A stretch of 53,901 nucleotides of DNA from positions 1 to 53,901 of the IMG/VR virus record IMGVR_UViG_3300042261_000981; one strand, written 5' to 3'. The notes under the pieces are model-generated. The model did no database searches and was not told where the DNA came from. It saw only the letters and a list, made by a program, of their open reading frames with translations. The position numbers were made by a program, and so were the translations under genes. Positions within the stretch are counted from its first letter, which is position 1; each line of letters opens with the position of its first letter. Source of the DNA: a virus. Positions 23,232 through 31,917 of this stretch are shown in pieces.

Positions 23232-24290
23232 TTAGATTTTATAAATTGGACAATCTCTCCCACAATGCAATAACCTACCCTTAAACTCTTTGGTTTTTTC
23301 ATTATTCCATACATCATTCAAAAAATCGTCACAATCTATTACTGATATGCCTTTCTCCCAATTTGTAGTATTGGTAGCGAAAGAACACGGGAAATAATCT
23401 CCTTTAACGTTAATATAACTGGAATAGATAGTTGCTTCACATGGCTCGACCATGGCTTCCATCATTTTATAGTTCTTTCTTCCTTCTATTGATTTCAGGA
23501 ATTTGAAACTACCACAACTATCAAAACCAATTGGAATATTATTATCTATAGCCCTATCAACAAGCGCCTTAAATTTATCTTGACTTAATTGTAAAAATCC
23601 TGTTTTTGCACACCCTTTTGTTTTAAGTGATAAGAAAACTATTGCGTTTAATTTTTGCAATCTATTATCTGTCTTTATATCATCAAGAGTTTGCATAGCA
23701 TCATCAAATGTTTCTTCACTCAACATGAAGTGAATATTAGTTTGCTTCAATCCCCTATCAGTTAACTCTTTTACTGCATTGTATGTAGTATCTTTATCAT
23801 ATTTAGATACAGCGCAAGCCCCAACGGTCGATGCTAACCTATCAAAAAGTTCATCGTTCATCCTACTACCATTGATAGTAATATTTGGAATAACTCCTTT
23901 ACTATGACAATATTTCATGATATTCCATAGATCGGGATTTCCATCTATATTACCAATACCTAAAGCTACTTGAGTTACTGTAGGTGGGAGTTTTTCGAGA
24001 ACTGTTTGGAATGTTTCTAGACTCATGTTTTCTCCTCTTGGAGTGTTCTCTTTATAACAGAATTTACAGATACCGTGTACTCCGTTACAAACGGTTGATA
24101 TTTCAATGTCTGCTATTTCTGGGAGTCCTACGCTCAGGTCTCCATCGTCTTCTTTTGTTTCTCCCCATCTAACGAAGAAACCATTTGATTTATTGAAAAT
24201 GAAATTGTAATTCTTACTTTGCAGAACCTTTGTGTTGGCGTCCTCAACCAGTCTGGCTGTTTCACCATTGGATAATTTTATCTCTATCAT
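23232..24290 (-). CDS. Radical SAM/SPASM-like enzyme
   Basis: A 352-aa radical SAM protein. Near residue 65, STVCNGVHGICKFCYKEN has a CxxxxxxCxxC cluster motif, a longer spacing than the classic CxxxCxxC. Later blocks are ALGIGNIDGNPDL and PNITINGSRM. The C-terminal part has several cysteines (FDSCGSFKF, EPCEATIYSSY, YFPCSFAT, LLHCGRDCPIY), as in SPASM or twitch domains that hold extra iron-sulfur clusters and often act on peptides or proteins. The substrate is unknown; a peptide modified by this enzyme would be a plausible partner, but none is identifiable nearby. A host-type TATCTTTG box lies upstream, unlike most neighbours. Confidence 0.8.
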   Translation of the reverse strand: MIEIKLSNGETARLVEDANTKVLQSKNYNFIFNKSNGFFVRWGETKEDDGDLSVGLPEIADIEISTVCNGVHGICKFCYKENTPRGENMSLETFQTVLEKLPPTVTQVALGIGNIDGNPDLWNIMKYCHSKGVIPNITINGSRMNDELFDRLASTVGACAVSKYDKDTTYNAVKELTDRGLKQTNIHFMLSEETFDDAMQTLDDIKTDNRLQKLNAIVFLSLKTKGCAKTGFLQLSQDKFKALVDRAIDNNIPIGFDSCGSFKFLKSIEGRKNYKMMEAMVEPCEATIYSSYINVKGDYFPCSFATNTTNWEKGISVIDCDDFLNDVWNNEKTKEFKGRLLHCGRDCPIYKI

Positions 24291-24306
24291 ATTATGAAAT
24301 TTTGTA

Positions 24307-24314
24307 CAAAGATA
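24307..24314 (-). promoter_or_regulatory. Bacteroidetes-type -7 box TATCTTTG
   Basis: TATCTTTG on the minus strand, 16 bases upstream of the radical SAM gene. Confidence 0.4.
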
Positions 24315-24372
24315 TTAAAAAATTTTAAATAACTAAAATTTATATTTTGAATAATTTATATTGTTTATATTT

Positions 24373-24384
24373 TTTAATATATAG
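24373..24384 (+). promoter_or_regulatory. Phage promoter element TTTAATATATAG
   Basis: TTTAATATATAG, 4 bases upstream of the ATG at 24389. Confidence 0.5.
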
Positions 24385-24388
24385 TCAT

Positions 24389-25135
24389 ATGATTACTGAA
24401 TTTTCTCAATACACAGATAATAATAATCTAATTGGTAAAGTAGCTGTTTTAAAAGACAGAACAGACGCTGTATATTGGGAAGGTATCAAAGGTATCAATG
24501 GATGTCAACCAATATTTGTTGATACTGGTTATCAAAAGGGACTTTCTATTCAAATAACAGACCATCACATTCACAACGTGAAAACTTTATTTAAAGGATT
24601 ATTAGCATATCCTAAGGCAAGAGATTGGCCTGATAGAGATATATTGTGGAATTTAGATAAATTTGATATAATGAAAAGAGAAGATTTTGATAAATATATG
24701 CAAGACAAAAAGAAAAGAATAGAAGAATTGAAATTATTACATATTCAACATGATCCTTATGGTGAAGAAATATGGGAAAATTATAATAAATTATATGAAT
24801 GGAGATTCTTGAAAAAGAAAAAAGAATTAGGCATTGATCCTTATGGCGAGGAGGATTGGGGTGAAGAAATAGATAAAGATCTCAAATTTTATAATGTTAA
24901 GTATATAGTTCCTAGAAATTGGTTCAATAACCCTTTAGAAATTTTAAAAACAAATCTTCATTTCACTCCAAAAGAAATAATAGAAAATTATGAAATATCT
25001 TCATATGATTATGTTAAAGATAATTTTATAGGGAATGTAAAAGTGCAATCATATTTATCCAGATTGGAGTTACAAGAATATTTTAATAAGCACTCTACTA
25101 TAATTGAAAAATTCATAGTTCGTGTTTTTTTTTAA
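24389..25135 (+). CDS. Accessory protein with two DPYGEExW motifs
   Basis: A 248-aa protein; the start at 24389 follows the promoter element and gives MITEFSQYTDNNN, a targeting-like N-terminus. Two motif copies lie about 30 residues apart: QHDPYGEEIWENYN and GIDPYGEEDWGEE, separated by a basic helix. The N-terminal part (LIGKVAVLKDRTDAVYWEGI) looks like a small beta domain. No family recognised. Two copies in one protein suggest multivalent binding. Confidence 0.6.
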   Translation: MITEFSQYTDNNNLIGKVAVLKDRTDAVYWEGIKGINGCQPIFVDTGYQKGLSIQITDHHIHNVKTLFKGLLAYPKARDWPDRDILWNLDKFDIMKREDFDKYMQDKKKRIEELKLLHIQHDPYGEEIWENYNKLYEWRFLKKKKELGIDPYGEEDWGEEIDKDLKFYNVKYIVPRNWFNNPLEILKTNLHFTPKEIIENYEISSYDYVKDNFIGNVKVQSYLSRLELQEYFNKHSTIIEKFIVRVFF

Positions 25136-25143
25136 TGATATAA

Positions 25144-25155
25144 TTTAATATATAG
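25144..25155 (+). promoter_or_regulatory. Phage promoter element TTTAATATATAG
   Basis: TTTAATATATAG, 24 bases upstream of the gene at 25180. Confidence 0.5.
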
Positions 25156-25179
25156 CAAAGAAGAAATAAAATACAAAAA

Positions 25180-27624
25180 ATGATAAAAAATTATAAATCT
25201 TTTCTTAAGGATTCCATACTCGAAGCAAAAGTAAATAAGGTTAAAAGAGAGAATCTTAATGTTGGTGATTACGTAATGACTTGTGGAGAGTTTGATGGAG
25301 TTAATTTAGAATATCAAATGGGTAGAATTTTGAAAGTGGGACCTTACGGAAACATACTTGTGGAATTCGAAGAATCTTTTAGTAAAAACTTCCATGCTGG
25401 ATTTAAGGACATTGGTAAAAAAGGTCATTGTTTTTATGTTCCTTTAGATAATATTGCTTCTAATAATAGAGAAGAATTTGAGAAAATTATTAAGAAAGTT
25501 GGAGAAGAACAAAAAAATAAAGGAAAAAGACTAAACGCTACATACAAAGATGGTGACGTTGTCGTTGGTATTGGAGTTCTTAAAAGAGGAGGCGGTTATG
25601 GAGGCGGCAGAGAAATTAAAATAAATATAGACGGCGAAGTTGGTATAATATATTATAGTTTTGGTAGAGGATGTGTAAATCCTGAAGATAGGAATGAAAA
25701 GAATAATGAAATATTCTGGGTAGGATTTCTTGATAGATTTGATGAACAATATATGAATCAAGATCAAGATGGACTTCCTAAAAATAGAGCAGGATTACAA
25801 GTTGATAAAATTCACATGAGACTTGCTACTGAAGAAGAAAAAGAACAAGTAAAAGATAAATTAAATCCATACTTAAAAGAAATAGAAAGTCTTAAAATAG
25901 AATTTAAGCCAGGTGATGTAGTTATCGCAGATGGTAATTACCAAGGTCTAGAGATGAAGAATGAGATGGGAATTGTTAGAACCGTTAGAAATCCTTACGG
26001 TGCTGGAAGAGGTAGAAATCAATATGGTGTACAATTCCTAAATAAATTCAATGATTATTTATATGATGTTGATTATTTATTAGGAGATAAAACAGGATAT
26101 ATTTTAACAAAAGCATATTTAAGACTAGCAACGGATGAAGAAAAAGAAAAAGTCGGTGTAGAATTAAAAAGACTGAAAGCTCAAATAGATGAATTTAATC
26201 ACCCATATAAAAAGGGAGATTATGTTATAACTAGCGGTGAGATGCAAGGAGTTGTTCTTGATGGCCAAGTTGGTATTGTCAGAGATATAAGAGGTGAATC
26301 TCCAAGAGATCAATTTACTGTAGAATTCATTGTGAATTTTAGTCAAGGATTGACTAAAATTGGAAAATATAGTAATTGCTTAACAGTTGGGCGTGCAAAT
26401 TTATCTAGACCAAGAGAAGACGATAATATTCCAGATCTCATTAAGAAACTGGAAGACAATGAAATAATGCCTTTCAAATGTAGTAATCCATTGGCTATGC
26501 TTTTATCTAGAATTAATTTCAAATTAAAATCTCCATTTATGGCTCAATCTTATTTTGATGTCACAGATAAAAATGATGCTATCTCATATCTTCCGCTTGA
26601 TAAATTTAAGCGTTTAGAAAAAAGAGAAGATCCATATAAATCTAGACTACGTCAGGCTACTAAACTAGGTAAATTCTTTAGAATGTTAAATAAAGATCTT
26701 ACAGATAAAGAAGTAGAAGCACTCGGAAATGCTTTCAAAGGAGCTTTCGATATTTGTATAAGTGGATTATCTGATAAACTTAGATTAGTATCTGGAGAAG
26801 ACATGCGTTTCTGGTATAATGGTAAAAATTATGTACACGGTGGTGGTAGTTTGAACTCTTCTTGTATGCAAGGAGATAATAAAGGTAGAGAAATGCAAAT
26901 GTTTGTTGATAATCCAGGAGTTATACAAATGCTTATATTACTTGATAGTAATTTGAAATTATTAGCAAGAGCTAATGTTTGGAGACTTGTAGAGCCATAC
27001 GGTGCGACATATATGGAATATATTTATTGCAGACATGAAAAAGATAGAGAATTGTTTTTAATGTACGCAAAACAACGTGGATGGATATGTGGTGATGGTG
27101 TTGGTGGAAGATATAGTGGAAATAGACCTTCAAATATGGTTTGTCTATTAACACGTAGAGATAAAAAATATCAAATGGGTAGAGATGCTTTGGATCATTT
27201 CGATACTTTCCGTTTACATGATGGAGATGGTTATCAATATTGTAGTAATAACAGTTGGAAAATGCCAAAAGATTTTGTTATGCCAACTTGGGATGATATT
27301 CCAAAGGGTAAAACGCCAGAACCAAAACCATCATCAGATCCTACAGAACCAGTAAAACCTATAGCTGGTAAAGCTGGTCCAAACGCAGTGGTTTTCAAAG
27401 AAGGAGATAAGGTTGTATATAAACATCCAGGCAAAGAGAACGATGGAAAAACTGGAGTGTTTGTTGGGTACAGAGATGATGGCAAATATAGAATTAAGTT
27501 CGATGGTGTAGATAAGAAATTCGCAGCCAATCCTAAAAACATATTTCCAAATCTTGATGTAAAGCCAGAAGGAGTAAAGCCTGAAGAAATAAAACCTGAA
27601 GAAAAACCAGAAGAAAATGTATAA
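25180..27624 (+). CDS. Large repeat protein: SH3/KOW-like repeats plus SSCM-motif domain
   Basis: An 814-aa protein. The start MIKNYKSFLKDSILEAK fits the targeting-like signal. Residues about 20-420 contain four repeats of a small beta domain, each starting GDxV (GDYVMTCGEFDGV, GDVVVGIGV, GDVVIADGNYQGL, GDYVITSGEMQGV) and closing with a conserved hydrophobic turn. Near residue 560, GGGSLNSSCMQGDNKGREM is the SSCM-type core, followed by NPGVIQMLILLDSNLKLLARANVW. A fifth GDKVVY domain near residue 745 closely resembles the protein at 29630. The tail is proline/glutamate-rich with EGVKPEEIKPEEKPEE repeats. It overlaps the next gene by 8 bases. Function unknown; possibly a large internal virion or adhesion-like scaffold. 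Confidence 0.6.
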   Translation: MIKNYKSFLKDSILEAKVNKVKRENLNVGDYVMTCGEFDGVNLEYQMGRILKVGPYGNILVEFEESFSKNFHAGFKDIGKKGHCFYVPLDNIASNNREEFEKIIKKVGEEQKNKGKRLNATYKDGDVVVGIGVLKRGGGYGGGREIKINIDGEVGIIYYSFGRGCVNPEDRNEKNNEIFWVGFLDRFDEQYMNQDQDGLPKNRAGLQVDKIHMRLATEEEKEQVKDKLNPYLKEIESLKIEFKPGDVVIADGNYQGLEMKNEMGIVRTVRNPYGAGRGRNQYGVQFLNKFNDYLYDVDYLLGDKTGYILTKAYLRLATDEEKEKVGVELKRLKAQIDEFNHPYKKGDYVITSGEMQGVVLDGQVGIVRDIRGESPRDQFTVEFIVNFSQGLTKIGKYSNCLTVGRANLSRPREDDNIPDLIKKLEDNEIMPFKCSNPLAMLLSRINFKLKSPFMAQSYFDVTDKNDAISYLPLDKFKRLEKREDPYKSRLRQATKLGKFFRMLNKDLTDKEVEALGNAFKGAFDICISGLSDKLRLVSGEDMRFWYNGKNYVHGGGSLNSSCMQGDNKGREMQMFVDNPGVIQMLILLDSNLKLLARANVWRLVEPYGATYMEYIYCRHEKDRELFLMYAKQRGWICGDGVGGRYSGNRPSNMVCLLTRRDKKYQMGRDALDHFDTFRLHDGDGYQYCSNNSWKMPKDFVMPTWDDIPKGKTPEPKPSSDPTEPVKPIAGKAGPNAVVFKEGDKVVYKHPGKENDGKTGVFVGYRDDGKYRIKFDGVDKKFAANPKNIFPNLDVKPEGVKPEEIKPEEKPEENV

Positions 27625-28483
27625 GAAGTTCGAAGATAGTAGAGAATTTGGAAAATTATTTGCTAATCAAAAGTTTAAAAGATCATATTCTGATTTTATA
27701 AATTGGACTATGGAGAAGTTATATAAACCTAATGGAAACTGGGGAAGACTTTTACAAGATGGAAATTATGGTGTTATAAATACTAATTTCTCTTTAGAAA
27801 AAGCACCAATGAGCCCACAAATTAGAGAATTTTATAAAAAAGTTCATGATAACATAGATCCAAAATGGTCGTTATTAAATTATGTTAATACACATTGGAC
27901 TAGTTTTATGCACATTATAAACACAATAAATTATTGGATTGATACTAAACAAATAAAAAACGAAAGACCATTCAATTTCCAATATGACCACTTTGAAGAA
28001 TTAGAAAGATTAAAATCTGTGTTAATTAGAGTTGATAAATATATTTTTATGCCAAATGATAACCTTACTTGTTTTCACAAAATAATGGGAGCAATAGCAA
28101 CAACAACCTATATAGGAAACTTGGCAGAAAACACAACACTAGAATCTCTATCCAGTCTTGGTCATGTAACAGATGTTGTGAAAAGTAAACCAGGACAAAG
28201 AGTTGATACTCACGGTGGTGTGGATTTAAGATTTAAATTAGATGGTGTTCCAAAAACATTACAATGTAAAGCTTGTCCAACTATGATTAGACAAGGGAAT
28301 AATTATATTTTCAGTGATGTGAGTAATCCTGAAAATTACAACGTAGATTTCTTTTCTTTTGTGGTAAAAGGAGTTTTATATGTTTTTAACACATACAGAG
28401 ATGGAAAAAGATATATATTTGATCACAATGAAATAACTTATACATTTGATCAAAGTCTTTTAAGATATAAACTGGAATTATGA
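27617..28483 (+). CDS. Hypothetical protein with possible nuclease-like motif
   Basis: A 288-aa protein starting MYKKFEDSREFGKLFANQ, a weak match to the targeting signal. The last third has THGGVDLRFKLDGVPKTLQCKAC, a D-x(n)-QxK arrangement like some PD-(D/E)xK-fold nucleases. The fold is not certain. The first two thirds are helical. It overlaps both neighbours, which suggests one transcript from 25180 to 29058. Confidence 0.4.
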   Translation: MYKKFEDSREFGKLFANQKFKRSYSDFINWTMEKLYKPNGNWGRLLQDGNYGVINTNFSLEKAPMSPQIREFYKKVHDNIDPKWSLLNYVNTHWTSFMHIINTINYWIDTKQIKNERPFNFQYDHFEELERLKSVLIRVDKYIFMPNDNLTCFHKIMGAIATTTYIGNLAENTTLESLSSLGHVTDVVKSKPGQRVDTHGGVDLRFKLDGVPKTLQCKACPTMIRQGNNYIFSDVSNPENYNVDFFSFVVKGVLYVFNTYRDGKRYIFDHNEITYTFDQSLLRYKLEL

Positions 28484-29058
28484 TATATAGATTTGATGAA
28501 TATATTAAGGAGGAATTTGATTTCTTTGACGATGTTGTAATGTTTCCAATAAAATATAAGAAAAAAATCCAAAAGATAATAGATTGGCCTGTAGTAAAAT
28601 ACATAGAGAGAAAAACTAAAAATTTAACAGAAGAGGAAAAAATATTAAAAATAGCAAAAATTGCGAATACTTTAGACAAATGGTTTTCCCCTTTTAATAG
28701 TGTAGTTGGCGCTGCTGTTTTTTCTGGAATTTCTGCTGTAAATGCTATGATGCACATAAAAACACAACCGGTTGGTATGATTGAAATTTATGCTATGTTA
28801 ACAGCAATAGCGGCTTATGGTTCTCTTAATAAAGAATATAGATTATTAGCTAAGAAAAATTATCAAAAAATTAAAAAAGTTTTTATAGACAATGCTAATA
28901 AAATTGGAAACGATAATGATCCTTACGGTGAGGAACAATGGTTTGATGAAGATAACACTATAGCAAGAGCAGACGCAATAAGATACAATAAAAGATTTAA
29001 GCATTTAGAAGATATGCCTTGGTTTGGATTACATAGTAAAAAAGATGTAATGCCATAA
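28480..29058 (+). CDS. Accessory membrane-associated protein with DPYGEEQW
   Basis: A 192-aa protein starting MIYRFDEYIKEEFDFF, one of the clearest capsid-targeting-like N-termini. Residues about 75-125 include two hydrophobic stretches (VVGAAVFSGISAVNAMM, MIEIYAMLTAIAAYGSL) that could be membrane helices. NDNDPYGEEQWFDED lies at about residue 150. A protein carried in the capsid and inserted in the host membrane after injection would fit, but this is inference. Confidence 0.6.
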   Translation: MIYRFDEYIKEEFDFFDDVVMFPIKYKKKIQKIIDWPVVKYIERKTKNLTEEEKILKIAKIANTLDKWFSPFNSVVGAAVFSGISAVNAMMHIKTQPVGMIEIYAMLTAIAAYGSLNKEYRLLAKKNYQKIKKVFIDNANKIGNDNDPYGEEQWFDEDNTIARADAIRYNKRFKHLEDMPWFGLHSKKDVMP

Positions 29059-29076
29059 AAAAAATTGAAAAATAAA

Positions 29077-29088
29077 TTTAATATATAA
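29077..29088 (+). promoter_or_regulatory. Phage promoter element TTTAATATATAA
   Basis: TTTAATATATAA, 4 bases upstream of the ATG at 29093. Confidence 0.5.
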
Positions 29089-29092
29089 GATT

Positions 29093-29593
29093 ATGATAAA
29101 AACTTGGAACAAATACTTTGAGAGTTTAATTATACCAGGACTTAAATTGGATGATTTTGTTAGTGGTATTGAACCATCTGGAAAAGCTCATAAAAATATA
29201 TTATCTATATTTTTTAACACTTATGAAAATTATGTAGATGATGATGATCCTCAGAAACATATTTATAAAGTAAATGACCTAACTGGTGATGTTTTAGCAA
29301 ATGGTAGAGTTCAATTTAGAGCATTGGTTTTTGGTAAACAAGAATTAGAATCTGTAATTAGAAATAATATAGTTAATCTTTGTATGAATGAATTTTATGA
29401 TAATTTTCCAAATAACTTAAATATTTTTGGAATAGATATTAAACCAATATCTTTCATACATAAAGAAGATCTTAAATTCACTTTTGAAAATCTACTAACA
29501 TTAGACGAACTAAAAAGAATAATAACATCAGTGTCAGGATTTAGTTTTAGTGGTGAAAGAGAAGGATATTTGATCTGGAGAAAAAATTTATAA
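29093..29593 (+). CDS. Accessory protein with targeting-like N-terminus
   Basis: A 166-aa protein starting MIKTWNKYFESLIIPG. The body is alpha/beta with no recognised family and no DPYGEE motif. The C-terminus ends in GFSFSGEREGYLIWRKNL. It has its own promoter element. Confidence 0.5.
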   Translation: MIKTWNKYFESLIIPGLKLDDFVSGIEPSGKAHKNILSIFFNTYENYVDDDDPQKHIYKVNDLTGDVLANGRVQFRALVFGKQELESVIRNNIVNLCMNEFYDNFPNNLNIFGIDIKPISFIHKEDLKFTFENLLTLDELKRIITSVSGFSFSGEREGYLIWRKNL

Positions 29594-29629
29594 AATATTG
29601 GATACACACTACCATATCCACAAGAAGGT

Positions 29630-29986
29630 ATGAAAAACGGAGATAGAGTGAAATATGAAAAACCAGGTTCCGAACATGACGGAATGACTGGAATATATCT
29701 CGGTATGAGAGAAGATGGAAAGTGTCACGTGAGATTTGATGATGGCACTAAATTCGCCGCTAATCCACAAAGATTACATCTGATAGATGGCGAAGAAGAA
29801 GAACAAAGCTATGATCCATACGGTGAAGAAAGTTGGTCAACGCAAAGAAAAGGTTCACATACAGCCAGTAGTGGCAGTAGGCAAACCTCTTCAAATCCAG
29901 ATTTAGATTATTTGGATCAATTACGCAGGATGGGGACAAAAGAAAATTATACCAAGAAATACAACGATTTCCTTAAATTAAGGTAA
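29630..29986 (+). CDS. Single SH3/KOW-like domain protein with DPYGEESW
   Basis: A 118-aa protein with an AAGAAGG ribosome site. Residues 1-55 form a domain (MKNGDRVKYEKPGSEHDGMTG ... VRFDDGTKFAANPQRL) closely similar to the C-terminal domain of the 814-aa protein at 25180, including GD(R/K)V, DG(M/K)TG and KFAANP. SYDPYGEESWSTQ follows, then a Ser-rich tail and a final charged helix. The domain pair shows that these proteins exchange modules. Confidence 0.6.
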   Translation: MKNGDRVKYEKPGSEHDGMTGIYLGMREDGKCHVRFDDGTKFAANPQRLHLIDGEEEEQSYDPYGEESWSTQRKGSHTASSGSRQTSSNPDLDYLDQLRRMGTKENYTKKYNDFLKLR

Positions 29987-30163
29987 ATATTTACTGTCCT
30001 TCACTTTTACTATGACTTCGGGAAATCCCTCGATCATAGCATGTTGGTGTAAAGCATCGTACGCATCATCCAGACTATGAAATTCAGCGTCTTTTTGTGC
30101 TAGTACATAATCCCCATAATGGGTGAGATCCCCAATGAATTCATTTTTAGCCATCACCTGCAT
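29978..30163 (-). CDS. Small hypothetical protein
   Basis: A 61-aa protein starting at 30163 (MQVMAKNEFIGDLTHYGDYV) or at 30154. It has the strand-helix pattern of a small alpha/beta protein (EFHSLDDAYDALHQHAMIEG, then EVIVKV). Upstream in-frame sequence to 30250 is Lys/Ile-rich and looks non-coding. No family recognised. Its 3' end overlaps the convergent gene by 9 bases. Confidence 0.5.
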   Translation of the reverse strand: MQVMAKNEFIGDLTHYGDYVLAQKDAEFHSLDDAYDALHQHAMIEGFPEVIVKVKDSKYLP

Positions 30164-30285
30164 GGCGTAAAAAGGATATAATAAAATAACTTTTCTTTTT
30201 ATTATATACTTTTTACTCTCTACTTTTAGTATTTGGAATGATGGTATCATTTCTTTTACAGACTAAATTTCTTCTTTTTAATTTA

Positions 30286-30447
30286 TTAATATTCCTTTAC
30301 ATCATCTCGTGTGAGAAAGATTATCCCACTATTGGTTTTCATATTGATTACTTTCCTATTAGGATTCATAGAAAACCAATTCTTTGCTTGTTTCTTGTAC
30401 TGTTTCTCGGTTTTACCAATACCGTCCAATGTTTTAATTCTTTTCAT
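30286..30447 (-). CDS. Small basic hypothetical protein
   Basis: A 53-aa ORF (MKRIKTLDGIGKTEKQYKKQ at the start) with good coding character: a basic helix, then a beta hairpin (RKVINMKTNSGIIFLTRDD). It overlaps the end of the gene at 30434-30820 by 14 bases. Possibly DNA-binding; no family recognised. Confidence 0.5.
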   Translation of the reverse strand: MKRIKTLDGIGKTEKQYKKQAKNWFSMNPNRKVINMKTNSGIIFLTRDDVKEY

Positions 30448-30820
30448 TTTTCTTTTTATTTTTTTGGTTATAATTTTTCAAAATTGTTTGTTCTTCTTCA
30501 CTTAATCCCTTAAATCCAAATTTTTTCATTTTATCTAAAACCATTTCAATTTTTGAAGTTTTTCCTCTAACAACATAGATTAAGGCTTCATCTGATGTAT
30601 CAAATAATTTTCTATCCCCTTTATCATCTAAAATAGTTCCTTTTTCGTCGTCTCTGATCCAATATTGTTCTACTTCAAATAAGACTTCTTCATTCTCTAC
30701 AATTTGTACTAAGACTTTATGAATAATTCCACTTTTCTCAACTCCTCCTGTTTTTAGATTAGATGTAACCCAAACTACATTATAATCAACTACTTCTAAC
30801 TCTCTATATTCTGCTGCCAT
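30434..30820 (-). CDS. Hypothetical protein with rhomboid-tail-like C-terminus
   Basis: A 128-aa protein. The first 80 residues alternate strands (YNVVWVTSNLKTGGVEKSG). The end has IEMVLDKMKKFGFKGLSEEEQTIL, which resembles the short tail motif (LDKIxxxGxxSLSxEEKxxL) found at the C-terminus of Bacteroidetes rhomboid-like and other small proteins, consistent with a Bacteroidetes host. The function of that tail is not known. Confidence 0.5.
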   Translation of the reverse strand: MAAEYRELEVVDYNVVWVTSNLKTGGVEKSGIIHKVLVQIVENEEVLFEVEQYWIRDDEKGTILDDKGDRKLFDTSDEALIYVVRGKTSKIEMVLDKMKKFGFKGLSEEEQTILKNYNQKNKKKNEKN

Positions 30821-31038
30821 ACTACATCATATCCATTAAATATTTCAACTTCTTTATCCCATTCATCTTTTATCCATATTGGGTATTCCAACATTATTGC
30901 GTCATATGCCTCCCAAAATATTTTTGTTTCGAAAGGTTCAATGTAAGGTGAATACTTTTCTTGTATTTTATAACAAGATACTGCTCTTATTATAATATCT
31001 ACATATTTTAATGGTATTGATAATACAACTTTTGGCAT
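30796..31038 (-). CDS. Small hypothetical protein
   Basis: An 80-aa protein starting MPKVVLSIPLKYVDIIIRAV (31038 preferred because it overlaps the upstream stop closely). Aromatic and acidic, with no recognised family. It overlaps the downstream gene by 25 bases. Confidence 0.45.
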   Translation of the reverse strand: MPKVVLSIPLKYVDIIIRAVSCYKIQEKYSPYIEPFETKIFWEAYDAIMLEYPIWIKDEWDKEVEIFNGYDVVWQQNIES

Positions 31039-31039
31039 A

Positions 31040-31525
31040 TTAAGTACAATCAAAAATTACTCTATTTCCGTTTTCGTGTCTTATAAATATTAATGGAGAT
31101 ATTTCTTTCTTGATTTTTTCTACGTTCTCATCATCAAAAGTATAATATCCAATTCCATTATGCCAATTTACAAGAGATTTTCTTTTTAATCTTTTAAGGT
31201 CATCTCTATCTATATAGAATATTTCACCACTGGGTATTCCAACTATATAGATTTCAAATTTAAGTTTTATTATTTTTTCTTTATAGTTTGGGTATGCAAA
31301 TTGAAACCATCCCATCTTACTATATCTATAAATATTAACTACCAAGTCCCATATATTTATACCAATGGACATCATAGTTAAAACAAAGACAAATCCTGCT
31401 ATGACAAGCATTATCATCTTCGCTACAGTCATATCCGAAAAAAAGAAATCAGTAAAACTGAAATCTTTTAAGTCCCATCCACCATAGGGATCGTAGTTGT
31501 TATTATAATAATCGTTATATGTCAT
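31040..31525 (-). CDS. Membrane protein with variant motif DPYGGW
   Basis: A 161-aa protein starting MTYNDYYNNNYDPYGGWDL, where a shortened DPYGGW stands at the place of DPYGEExW. A hydrophobic segment near residues 35-55 (MIMLVIAGFVFVLTMMSIG) is a likely membrane helix. The C-terminal domain is soluble alpha/beta. Its ATG overlaps the stop of the frameshifted gene upstream (ATGA). Confidence 0.5.
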   Translation of the reverse strand: MTYNDYYNNNYDPYGGWDLKDFSFTDFFFSDMTVAKMIMLVIAGFVFVLTMMSIGINIWDLVVNIYRYSKMGWFQFAYPNYKEKIIKLKFEIYIVGIPSGEIFYIDRDDLKRLKRKSLVNWHNGIGYYTFDDENVEKIKKEISPLIFIRHENGNRVIFDCT

Positions 31526-31915
31526 ATCGACCAATTTTCTTCACCAAATGGGTCTAATTCACAAAATATTTGTTCACTTGGTTTTATATTATGTTTTTTG
31601 TATAGTCTTTAAAATAAATAAAAATTTCAAACGGAACAGCAAATATAAGTAAAAATATTATCAATAACAAAATAAAAGTAATAATTGTTGTTTCAAATAA
31701 CGCATTGACAATAATGGTGATATTTTTTGACCCTTAATTTTATTAAGACTTTCTTTTTGTTTCACTATATTTCTTCTATGCTGTTCCAATAATTCCCGCA
31801 AACGTCTATCATCTTCTCTCATTTCTCTTTTGAATTTTCTTTCCTTAAAAAAGAAAATCAAATAAGACATAGAGAATATTGGTAAAAGTACAAATAATAA
31901 TAATAACGATGTCAT
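31522..31915 (-). pseudogene. Two-helix membrane protein with two homopolymer frameshifts and DPFGEENW tail
   Basis: The open frame 31915-31661 begins MTSLLLLFVLLPIFSMSYLIFF and a charged coil. Adding one A at the run opposite T6 31723-31728 continues into NITIIVNALFETT and a second membrane helix (FILLLIIFLLIFAVPF). Adding one A at the run opposite T6 31594-31599 then continues to KHNIKPSEQIFCE and ends LDPFGEENWSI at 31522, which is exactly the variant motif and overlaps the next ATG. That the restored protein ends in the window-wide motif argues strongly that the full frame is real and that the two A runs are miscounted or slippery. Confidence 0.6.
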
Positions 31916-31917
31916 AA

